Source of the DNA: Chloroflexia bacterium
GTDB taxonomy: Bacteria; Chloroflexota; Chloroflexia; Thermomicrobiales; JALYUS01
NCBI GenBank assembly: GCA_025924435.1
Contig: JAICIL010000209.1
Span: 1 to 8,026 of the forward strand
DNA: 8,026 bases
Reading direction: 5' to 3'
In this document: positions 1-6,065 of the stretch, in pieces
How positions within the stretch are numbered: the stretch's first letter is position 1
Layout of the letters: every line of letters begins with the position of its first letter
The notes under the pieces: generated by a model
Seen by the model: only the letters and a program-made list of their open reading frames with translations
What the model was told of the DNA's origin: nothing
Database searches by the model: none
Position numbers and translations under genes: made by a program

Positions 1-4
1 GACG

Positions 5-1009
5 ATGCGCAAAAGCCCCAAGACCGTCGCGACGTACGGGTATGGTTTGCGGAAATTCGCCGCCTTCCTGGCGAGCGAAGGGTTCGACATCAGCACCGCC
101 GTCGTGAGCGAACTGACGACGGCGCACGTCGTGGATTTCGCGGCGTCGCTCCTGCCGCGCGAGCGGCAGACGCGCGAGGAGGTCGCGGCGACGCGCACGG
201 CGCAGACCTATTGCGCGGCGGTGCGCAAGTTCTACAAGCACCTCGTCGCGAACGACCTCCATCCGTCGCTCTCGCTCGAAAAGATGGGGCTGCAACTGGC
301 GGCGCAGCAATCCGGTTTCAGCGCACCGCCGCCGGACATCCGCACGCGCGACCTGAACCGCATCCTCGACTTCCTCGCCCGGCAGCCGAGGGCGGAGAAG
401 CCGGAGGCCGAACTGCGGCGCCTGAAAGTCGCCGCGCTGATCCGCTTCCTCTATCGCTCCGGGACGCGCGTCTCCGAGGCGTGCGCGTTGCGCCGGGGCG
501 ACGTTGACCTCGAGGATGGCACGGCATTCGTCTTCCGGGGCAAGGGCGGCAAGAGCCGCCGCATCTACTTCGACAGCGAGACCGCCGCCGCGCTGCTGCG
601 CTACTGGACGGCCCGACTGGACGGCGCGCAGGCGGTCGCGCTGTCGACCCTGCCCGCCTTCAGCGGCCGCGACAGCCCCGGCAAACCGGGCAACCGCATC
701 ACGCCCCGCTCCGTGGAGCGCATCGTCAACGAGGTCGCGCGGCAGGCGGGGATTGTCGCGCACATCACGCCGCACTCATTCCGCCACGGCCTCGCGACGC
801 ACCTTGTCGAAGGGAAAGTCCCGGCGCCGGTTGTGCAGCGTGTCCTCGGCCATGCGAACCTGGCGACGACGCAGGTCTACGTCCACCTCGTGGATGCGGA
901 GGTGCGCGCCGAGTATCAAGAAGCGTTCGGCGAGTACCGCCCCGCGACGAGCCGCGACGCGTCGCTCGAACCCGGTGGGGACCGATCCTCTCCATCCGAC
1001 GACCGCTAG
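5..1009 (+). CDS. Tyrosine recombinase (XerC/XerD/phage integrase family), probably 5'-truncated by the window edge
   Basis: Site-specific DNA recombinase that cuts and rejoins DNA through a covalent phosphotyrosine. The N-terminal part (about residues 1-95) is a SAM-like core-binding domain, entered almost at once at 'SPKTVATY'; XerC/D proteins usually have some 12-20 more residues before this point. The reading frame is open back to the first base and no ribosome binding site is visible, so the true start probably lies upstream of the window. The catalytic domain (about 112-310) has the complete active site: R155 in GTRVSE, K183 in GKGGKS, H257 and R260 in HSFRH, H283 in LGHANLATTQ and nucleophile Y292. 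The basic, polar tail after about residue 312 looks non-conserved. The enzyme therefore appears intact and active. Its stop codon overlaps that of the convergent alcohol dehydrogenase. No att site, excisionase or phage gene is visible nearby, so a housekeeping Xer role and a mobile-element integrase role cannot be separated here. Confidence 0.92.
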   Translation: MRKSPKTVATYGYGLRKFAAFLASEGFDISTAVVSELTTAHVVDFAASLLPRERQTREEVAATRTAQTYCAAVRKFYKHLVANDLHPSLSLEKMGLQLAAQQSGFSAPPPDIRTRDLNRILDFLARQPRAEKPEAELRRLKVAALIRFLYRSGTRVSEACALRRGDVDLEDGTAFVFRGKGGKSRRIYFDSETAAALLRYWTARLDGAQAVALSTLPAFSGRDSPGKPGNRITPRSVERIVNEVARQAGIVAHITPHSFRHGLATHLVEGKVPAPVVQRVLGHANLATTQVYVHLVDAEVRAEYQEAFGEYRPATSRDASLEPGGDRSSPSDDR

Positions 1010-2199
1010 GACATCTGCCGCTGCTCCGCGTGCACGCCGTTCATCGCATTGCGGATCACGCGCGCGATATCGTCCTGCGTCACGCGGCGCGGGTTGATGC
1101 GGATATTCCCGGACTTCATCGCGTCCGCCGCGATCGCCGCGACGTGTTCCTCGGCCACGCCGACCGCGCCGAGCGTCTCCGGGATGCCGACATCGCGGCT
1201 GAGCGCGCGCACCGCCGCGATGCCCGCCTGCGGCGACGGGTTCCAGGTCACCCGCGGATCCACCTCTGATAGCGCCCTGCCGATCTCGGCCATGCGCGGC
1301 CCGGCGCCGATCGCGTTGTACTCCATCACGTACGGGAGGATGATCGCATTAGCGATGCCGTGCGGCGTGCCGACGTACGATGTGACCGGGTGCGAGATGG
1401 CGTGAACGATGCCGAGCCGGTTCTGGCTGAACCCCATCCCGGCCATCGTCGCGGCGACCGCCATATGCGCCATCGCCTCGCGGTTGCCGTTCGCGACGGC
1501 GGGGCGCAGGTACGTGCCGATCAGCCGGATCGCGTGGATGTCCAATGCGTCCGCGAACGGCTGCACGTCCTGATTGGTGTACGACTCGATGGCGTGCGTG
1601 AGCGCGTCCATGCCGGTCGCGGCGATCAGCGAGGCGGGCATCTTCAAAAAGAGTTCGGGGTCAATGATCGCGGCGCGCGGCACCTCGCGCGGCGAGGCGA
1701 TGGACATCTTCCAGTGCCGCTCCTCGTCGGTGATGACGGCGAACGGCGTCACCTCCGAGCCGGTGCCGCAGGTCGTCGGCACGCAGACGAAGGGGGGCAG
1801 ATCGGCGCGTACCGCGTCCGGCTTCCCCTCGTAATCGGTGATCGCGCCGCCATTGGACGCGAGGATGCCGACCGCCTTCGCCACATCCATCGGGCTTCCG
1901 CCGCCGACCGCGACGATCGCGTCGCAGCCCCCCGATTGGTATGCCGCGAGCGCCGCGTTCACCGTGCCGATGCTCGGGTTCGGCTCGACCGCATCGAAGA
2001 CCGTCGCGGAGACATCGGCGGCGGCGAGGCTCGCCGTCACACCGTCGAGCAGCCCGGCATTGACCACCCCCCGATCCGTGACGACGAGCGCCGCCGTGCC
2101 GCCCAGCGTGGCGACTTCGCGCCCCGTCGTCTGCACGGTGCCGCTGCCGAAAATGACGCGCGTCGGCGCGTGGAATACGTAGTGTCGAGAGAGATCCAT
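1006..2199 (-). CDS. Iron-containing alcohol dehydrogenase (group III, FucO/1,3-propanediol dehydrogenase-like)
   Basis: NAD(P)-dependent oxidoreductase interconverting an alcohol and an aldehyde or ketone in the cytoplasm; the substrate cannot be read from sequence. The 397-residue length is normal for the family. The N-terminal Rossmann-like half contains GGGSPMDVAK (99-108), which binds the dinucleotide, and CGTGSEVTPFAV (144-155). The alpha-helical C-terminal half carries the expected metal ligands D198 and H202 (GMDALTHAIESY), H266 (GIVHAISH) and H280 (GTPHGIANA), with spacings nearly identical to those of E. coli FucO. All four ligands are present, so the enzyme should be functional. 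The start at 2199 is supported by GGGAGGAG six bases upstream. It is the last gene of a probable three-gene minus-strand operon, 93 nt after the lipoprotein gene; no strong separate promoter stands out in that gap. A maleylacetate reductase or a lactaldehyde reductase are other members of this fold, but nothing here favours either. Confidence 0.95.
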   Translation of the reverse strand: MDLSRHYVFHAPTRVIFGSGTVQTTGREVATLGGTAALVVTDRGVVNAGLLDGVTASLAAADVSATVFDAVEPNPSIGTVNAALAAYQSGGCDAIVAVGGGSPMDVAKAVGILASNGGAITDYEGKPDAVRADLPPFVCVPTTCGTGSEVTPFAVITDEERHWKMSIASPREVPRAAIIDPELFLKMPASLIAATGMDALTHAIESYTNQDVQPFADALDIHAIRLIGTYLRPAVANGNREAMAHMAVAATMAGMGFSQNRLGIVHAISHPVTSYVGTPHGIANAIILPYVMEYNAIGAGPRMAEIGRALSEVDPRVTWNPSPQAGIAAVRALSRDVGIPETLGAVGVAEEHVAAIAADAMKSGNIRINPRRVTQDDIARVIRNAMNGVHAEQRQMS

Positions 2200-2205
2200 C
2201 GAAAA

Positions 2206-2213
2206 CTCCTCCC
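2206..2213 (-). promoter_or_regulatory. Ribosome binding site of the alcohol dehydrogenase gene
   Basis: Read on the minus strand, GGGAGGAG lies six bases before the ATG at 2199. This is a near-perfect Shine-Dalgarno match and fixes that start. The enzyme can therefore be translated efficiently even though it is the distal gene of the likely operon. Confidence 0.85.
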
Positions 2214-2292
2214 GTGAGCCGCGGGTGAACGATCAGAAGGGTATGCTAGCGCATTTGGCCTGCTGCCGCACGCCGCCGAACCGGGCGGATCG

Positions 2293-3435
2293 TCACTTCC
2301 CCTTGTCGTATCCCGTTAATTCGACATATCCCGAACCCGCTATTGGTCCGCCCGCCTTCGTCCCCGCGATCGTGCAGTCGCCTTCCCAATAGATGACGCT
2401 CGTTGATCGCCGGGTGTCCAACTCGGCGTTCGGGATCACCGGCGTATACGTCAGGTCCATCGCCGGGACATCGCCCTTCGCCCGTATCGTCACATGCCAG
2501 TTGCTCGGATAGGTGATGCCGGTCGTCGGGCTGGTCCATGTGCCAAGCGGTGTGATCGAAAACTGATCCTGCGAGAGTTCGACGGACGGGACGGGTTTCG
2601 TCGGCGAGCAGCCCTGCGGGCAGGGCGGGACGTACTCGCCGAAGGTCTGGAGGATAGTGCCGGAGGCGTCGCGGAGATGGTAGATCATCATCTCGCTGTT
2701 GTCGTCCAACTGGGTGCTGAACCAGTCCCAGCCGCCGTTTGTCGGCAGGAAGTTGCCCCATTGGTGATCGAACCAGAGTGTGCCGTCCACGACCGGCTTC
2801 GTCGCCCCGCCGACGGTGATCGTCCCGCCCGGTCGCATCCGCGTGCGGCTGTAGTAGTAACTGCTGCCGCCCGGCCCGTAACTGAACTGGCCGCCGCCCT
2901 GCAAGACCGGGCCTTTGCTGTCCGTCGCCGTCAGATCAATCGCGTACGCGCCGGACTTCATCGCCGCGTGCAGTCGGTCCGTGCCATTCAGCCCGCGCAT
3001 CGTCCAATCGTTGACGTGGAGATCGAAGCCGTCCGCGCCGCCGAACGCCAAGTCCCGCGCGATGGACGACGCCTCATCGAAGGAGAAGGCGCGCGTCTGC
3101 GGGTCAATGACGGCGAAGTGCGACGCATAGCCGATCGGAAAGTCGGCGCGGCTGCCCTGGAAGATGACGTACTCGACGCCGTAGCGCGCGCCATCGGCGG
3201 TCTCGACATGGCCGGTGTAGTACCACCACTCCGTGATGACCGGATGGGGCGCTTCGTCCTGGGGGAAGCGGACGACGGTGCCGGGCACCGGCCCCGGCGT
3301 GCTGGCCGGGATGGTCGCCGCGTCCGGGTTCGGCTTCGGCGTCGGGAACGATGCCCCGCCGCCCGCCCCACCGCACCCGGCGAGCAGGACGAACAGCGCG
3401 ACGAAGAGTATGCGGAATGGCAAGCGTCGGCCCAT
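2293..3435 (-). CDS. Lipocalin-like lipoprotein of the CrtC/AttH (carotenoid 1,2-hydratase-like) family
   Basis: Predicted exported lipoprotein of 380 residues. The N-terminus has positive residues, a hydrophobic core (about 8-19) and the lipobox LAG-C21, followed by a Gly-rich then Pro/Thr-rich linker (22-55). The rest matches the two-lobed lipocalin-like fold of AttH and CrtC proteins: EWWYYTGHVE (69-78), YGVEYVIFQ (85-93), SYYYSRTRM (192-200), GTLWFDHQWGNF (218-229) and GWDWFSTQLDDNSEMMIY (235-252), with a closing SGYVELTGY near the C-terminus. CrtC itself hydrates carotenoids, but most relatives are uncharacterised and may bind or modify hydrophobic molecules, so no reaction is claimed. 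The ATG at 3435 is chosen because GAGGAG lies eight bases upstream and it gives a clean signal peptide. An in-frame GTG at 3459 overlaps the upstream stop as GTGA but would put the Shine-Dalgarno inside the gene. It sits 20 nt after the MMPL transporter gene, which suggests co-transcription and a shared role at the outer face of the membrane. Confidence 0.88.
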   Translation of the reverse strand: MGRRLPFRILFVALFVLLAGCGGAGGGASFPTPKPNPDAATIPASTPGPVPGTVVRFPQDEAPHPVITEWWYYTGHVETADGARYGVEYVIFQGSRADFPIGYASHFAVIDPQTRAFSFDEASSIARDLAFGGADGFDLHVNDWTMRGLNGTDRLHAAMKSGAYAIDLTATDSKGPVLQGGGQFSYGPGGSSYYYSRTRMRPGGTITVGGATKPVVDGTLWFDHQWGNFLPTNGGWDWFSTQLDDNSEMMIYHLRDASGTILQTFGEYVPPCPQGCSPTKPVPSVELSQDQFSITPLGTWTSPTTGITYPSNWHVTIRAKGDVPAMDLTYTPVIPNAELDTRRSTSVIYWEGDCTIAGTKAGGPIAGSGYVELTGYDKGK

Positions 3436-3443
3436 GTGTGGCA

Positions 3444-3449
3444 CTCCTC
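3444..3449 (-). promoter_or_regulatory. Ribosome binding site that decides the lipoprotein start
   Basis: GAGGAG on the minus strand, eight bases before the ATG at 3435 and located between that ATG and the stop codon of the upstream transporter gene. It argues for the ATG rather than the upstream GTG at 3459, although terminating ribosomes could still re-initiate here because the stop is only about 20 bases away. Confidence 0.75.
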
Positions 3450-3455
3450 GACCTA

Positions 3456-5801
3456 TCACCGGGTGCTGACCGGTTCTTTCTCGCGTTCCTTGCGACGCCC
3501 GACGACCGCTCGATCGCCCAATTCGCCTTCGAGGGCGAGCGCGTGGCGGGGCAGGAAGCGCAGCAGCCAGCGGGGCGCGTACCAGTTCCAGTGCCCCAGC
3601 AGGCGCATCGTCGCGGGGACGAGCAGCGCGCGCACGACCGTCGCGTCCACGGCGACGGCGACGGCGACGCCGAGGCCGAGCGCCTTGACGAGCACGATGT
3701 CCGCCGTCACGAAGGACGACGCGACGAGCACAACAATCAGCGCGGCGCTCGTGATGATCCGCGCGCTCCGCTCGATGCCCGTCGCCACGCTGTGCGCGTT
3801 GTCGCCCGTCGCGTCGTACGCCTCCTTGATGCGGCTGAGCAGGAAGACCTCGTAGTCCATCGAGAGGCCGAAGAGGGTGCAGAACATGATGATCGGCAGC
3901 GTCGGCTCGATGAAGTGCAGCGCGGTGAAGTTCAACGCGCGCCCGAAATGGCCGTCCTGGAAGACGAAGACGAGCATGCCGTAACTGGCGATGATGCTCA
4001 GGGCGTTCATCACAATCGCCTTGAGCGGCAGGACGACCGAGCGGAAGAGCAGCAGGAGGACGGCGTACGTCGTCAGGACGATGAGGAGGAGCGCGAGCGG
4101 GAACGAGTGGTAGAGGCCGCTCACCACGTCAGTGACGCCCGCCGTCGCGCCCGTCACCTGGAAAGTCATGCCGTTGCCGATCTGGCTGTTGCGCACCTTG
4201 GCGACGAGGGCGCGCGATTCGGCGGAATTCGACGGGTACTTGCCGATGATCGAGACGAGCGTCGTGTCGTTGCGGGCGTACTGGCGCGCGAATTGGGTGA
4301 GGTACGGGTCCTGCAACGCGGCGATGTTGCGGTAGTAGACCTGGTATTGCGAGAGCGTGAGGCGCGGATCCACCGAGACGATGCTGTCCACGCGGGCGAC
4401 ACGCGGGTCCACCTGGACATTGCGCACGAAATCGTACAAATACGCCAAATTGGCCGCGTCGAAGGCCGTCGTCCCCGGCATGGTCTTCGCCACGACGAGG
4501 ATCGGCGTCGTCTCGCTCGCGTTGAACTCCGTGTTGAGGATGTCGTACACCTGCCGGCTCTGCACCGACCGGGGCATGATCGAGGCATCCGGGCTGCTGA
4601 AGGCGATGTGCAGGAAGGGTGCGCCGAGCAGCAGCAGGAGGGCGAGCGTGGGCAAGAAGACGGCGACCGGGTGGCGCATGACGAGATGCGCGACGCGCGC
4701 CCAGAGACCTTCACCCTCGCGTTGCGCCCTGCCTCCCCGCAGGAAGGCCACCACCTTGCGCACCGAGAGCGCGTCAATGCGCGTGCCGACAATCGAGAGG
4801 AGCACGGGGAGCAGCGTCGTCGCGGCGAGGACGGAGACGACGACGACGACGACCCCGCCGATGCCGATGGAGACGAGCAGGTTGATGTGGAAGGTGAGCA
4901 GCGCACACAGCCCGATCAGCACGGTCAGGCCGCTATACGCGACCGCCTGGCCCGCCGTGGCGAGCGTCCGCGCGATCGCCTCCGGCACCGCGTGCCCGTG
5001 CGCCAGTTCCTCGCGGAAGCGGCTGGCGAGGAAGAGCGAGTAGTCGAGGCCGAGGCCGAGGCCGAGCAGCGTCGCGAGGTTGACGGTGAAGATCGAGAGC
5101 TCCATCAGCGTGCCGAGCGCGTAGATCACGGCGAGGATCACGAGGACGCCCGCGCCGCCGACGAGCACCGGCAGGCCCGCCGCGAGGACGCTGCCGAAGA
5201 CGAGCAGCAGCGCGACGACGGCGATCGGGAAGGCCACCTCCTCCGCCCGCGCGAGGTCGTGCTGGCTGACCTTCTCGACATCCGCGTAGAAGGCGGGGCC
5301 GCCGCCGACGCGCATCGTCAGATCGGGCGGCGGCGTGAGGGCGGCGGTGATCTCCGGCATCAGTTTCGCCGCCGCCTCGGTGTCCGTGGCGAGGCTGACG
5401 ACCTCGAAGGCGGTGCGCCCGTCGCGCGAGATCTGCCGCGGGTTCGCGGCGTGGCTGAGGACGGTCGTCCGGACATGCAGGCCGCTCAACCCGGCGAGCG
5501 ATGCGTTCGTTTCCGCGATAAAGCGCGGGTCGGTGGCGCGCAGGGACGGGTCGTTGCTCGAAAAGGTGACGATCACGCTGCTCGTGCTGTAGCCGAGGTC
5601 ATCGGCGAGCGTCGCCGCCGCCTTGGAACTCTCCAGCGCGGGGTCGGCGAAACCGCCGACGCGCAACGGCTCGGTGACGCGCGGCGCGAAGGGGAGCGCG
5701 ACCGCGAGGACGACGACCCAGCAGGCGAGGACGACCCAGCGAAAGCGATAGACGAACCGACCGAAGGCGTAAAACACGGATGCACTCTTTTCGTCTGCCA
5801 T
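3456..5801 (-). CDS. MMPL/RND superfamily membrane transporter
   Basis: Predicted inner-membrane transporter of 781 residues, related to the mycobacterial-type MMPL exporters that move lipids or other hydrophobic compounds using the proton gradient. The protein has the expected internal duplication. Half one has TM1 (about 21-38), an extracytoplasmic loop (about 40-185) and a TM bundle (about 188-340) with GLGLDYSLFLASRFREEL, whose D253-Y254 is the proton-relay pair. Half two has a TM at about 378-398, a second loop (about 400-562) and a bundle (about 565-735) with FGLSMDYEVFLLSRIKEAYD, D649-Y650. The basic C-terminal tail is cytoplasmic. Both DY motifs are intact. The ATG at 5801 begins just before TM1 and no Met lies between; it has no clear Shine-Dalgarno and instead follows a small hairpin. 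GTG codon 9 (5777), preceded by AAGAG, is an alternative. The frame stays open far upstream (to 7322), but that part is antisense to the amidohydrolase and does not look like protein. It is first in a likely operon with the lipoprotein and alcohol dehydrogenase. Cargo is unknown. Confidence 0.95.
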   Translation of the reverse strand: MADEKSASVFYAFGRFVYRFRWVVLACWVVVLAVALPFAPRVTEPLRVGGFADPALESSKAAATLADDLGYSTSSVIVTFSSNDPSLRATDPRFIAETNASLAGLSGLHVRTTVLSHAANPRQISRDGRTAFEVVSLATDTEAAAKLMPEITAALTPPPDLTMRVGGGPAFYADVEKVSQHDLARAEEVAFPIAVVALLLVFGSVLAAGLPVLVGGAGVLVILAVIYALGTLMELSIFTVNLATLLGLGLGLDYSLFLASRFREELAHGHAVPEAIARTLATAGQAVAYSGLTVLIGLCALLTFHINLLVSIGIGGVVVVVVSVLAATTLLPVLLSIVGTRIDALSVRKVVAFLRGGRAQREGEGLWARVAHLVMRHPVAVFLPTLALLLLLGAPFLHIAFSSPDASIMPRSVQSRQVYDILNTEFNASETTPILVVAKTMPGTTAFDAANLAYLYDFVRNVQVDPRVARVDSIVSVDPRLTLSQYQVYYRNIAALQDPYLTQFARQYARNDTTLVSIIGKYPSNSAESRALVAKVRNSQIGNGMTFQVTGATAGVTDVVSGLYHSFPLALLLIVLTTYAVLLLLFRSVVLPLKAIVMNALSIIASYGMLVFVFQDGHFGRALNFTALHFIEPTLPIIMFCTLFGLSMDYEVFLLSRIKEAYDATGDNAHSVATGIERSARIITSAALIVVLVASSFVTADIVLVKALGLGVAVAVAVDATVVRALLVPATMRLLGHWNWYAPRWLLRFLPRHALALEGELGDRAVVGRRKEREKEPVSTR
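4836..4853 (-). repeat. Trinucleotide run (GTC)6 inside the transporter gene
   Basis: Six tandem GTC codons on the coding strand give six consecutive valines (V317-V322) in a membrane helix of the transporter. Two comparable in-frame runs lie in the same gene: three GGCGAC hexamers at 3651-3668 (read as V-A repeats, residues 712-717) and CGAGGC hexamers at 5045-5066, which encode Gly-Leu repeats leading into the first DY motif. All units are multiples of three, so a change in copy number would keep the frame. They are most simply explained by GC-rich codon choice in hydrophobic helices. Confidence 0.8.
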
Positions 5802-5808
5802 TGACGCG

Positions 5809-5826
5809 CGTCGCGCCGTTGCGACG
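5809..5826 (-). other. Short hairpin directly upstream of the transporter start codon
   Basis: CGTCGC and GCGACG pair as a perfect 6-bp stem around a 6-base loop. The stem ends seven bases before the ATG at 5801, exactly where a Shine-Dalgarno would be expected and none is seen. In a leader transcript it could limit ribosome access, or it may simply reflect the high GC content. The hairpin is visible; any function is inference. Confidence 0.4.
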
Positions 5827-5913
5827 GAACCGCCGCCGATGCACGGCCGATCCAGCCGCGCCGCACGGTACTGAGAAGGATACCGCGTTTTCGCCCGGAC
5901 GGATGTGTTCGCC

Positions 5914-5938
5914 CGCTGAGAGGCGATTTCGCTGAGAG
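5914..5938. repeat. 9-bp direct repeat CGCTGAGAG in the divergent promoter region
   Basis: CGCTGAGAG occurs at 5914-5922 and again at 5930-5938, 16 bp apart start to start (about one and a half helical turns). The core CTGAGA also occurs a third time at 5871-5876. The pair lies just upstream of the -35 element of the amidohydrolase promoter, at roughly -80 to -55 from the predicted transcription start, a usual place for an activator, and between two divergently transcribed genes. This could be the operator of an unseen regulator. No protein family is assigned. Confidence 0.35.
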
Positions 5939-5958
5939 CAGCGTGCCCGCGCGTTCGC

Positions 5959-5987
5959 TTGTCATCGGCGGTGGCGTGGCGCACAAT
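5959..5987 (+). promoter_or_regulatory. Predicted sigma70-type promoter of the amidohydrolase-Rieske genes
   Basis: TTGTCA at 5959-5964 (five of six bases of the -35 consensus) and CACAAT at 5982-5987 (four of six bases of the -10) are separated by exactly 17 bp. Transcription would begin near 5994, giving a leader of about 70 bases before the start at 6066. The promoter lies downstream of the most distant in-frame ATG (5943), which supports the later start codon. This is a pattern match only. Confidence 0.55.
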
Positions 5988-6050
5988 GGATGGGAGGAAC
6001 GGTACCAATCCATTCGTGGCCGCGCGATGATGGCGGTTCGCACAGAACGA

Positions 6051-6058
6051 GGGAGGGG
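6051..6058 (+). promoter_or_regulatory. Ribosome binding site that decides the amidohydrolase start
   Basis: GGGAGGGG lies seven bases before the ATG at 6066. It favours this start over the in-frame ATG codons further upstream (5943 and others), which have no such site and encode residues unlike the family. Confidence 0.8.
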
Positions 6059-6065
6059 CGACACG

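Noticed and set aside
1360..2217. A 285-codon plus-strand open frame opposite the alcohol dehydrogenase
   Set aside because: It is Arg-rich, has no domain and mirrors the codon pattern of the dehydrogenase, which has all its metal ligands.
2200..2292. Possible promoter (TAGCAT-like -10 on the minus strand) in front of the alcohol dehydrogenase
   Set aside because: No matching -35 at a suitable distance was found, so a separate promoter is not claimed; nothing else is visible in this 93-base gap.
3351..5804. An 817-codon open frame on the plus strand opposite the transporter
   Set aside because: The translation is dominated by Arg, Asp, Glu and His with no recognisable motif, as expected for the complement of GC-rich codons for hydrophobic residues. 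The minus-strand product has clear transporter motifs.
5943..6065. An upstream in-frame start that would lengthen the amidohydrolase by 41 residues
   Set aside because: The stretch contains a good promoter (5959-5987), has no ribosome binding site, and does not look like the family N-terminus; the site at 6051-6058 points to 6066.
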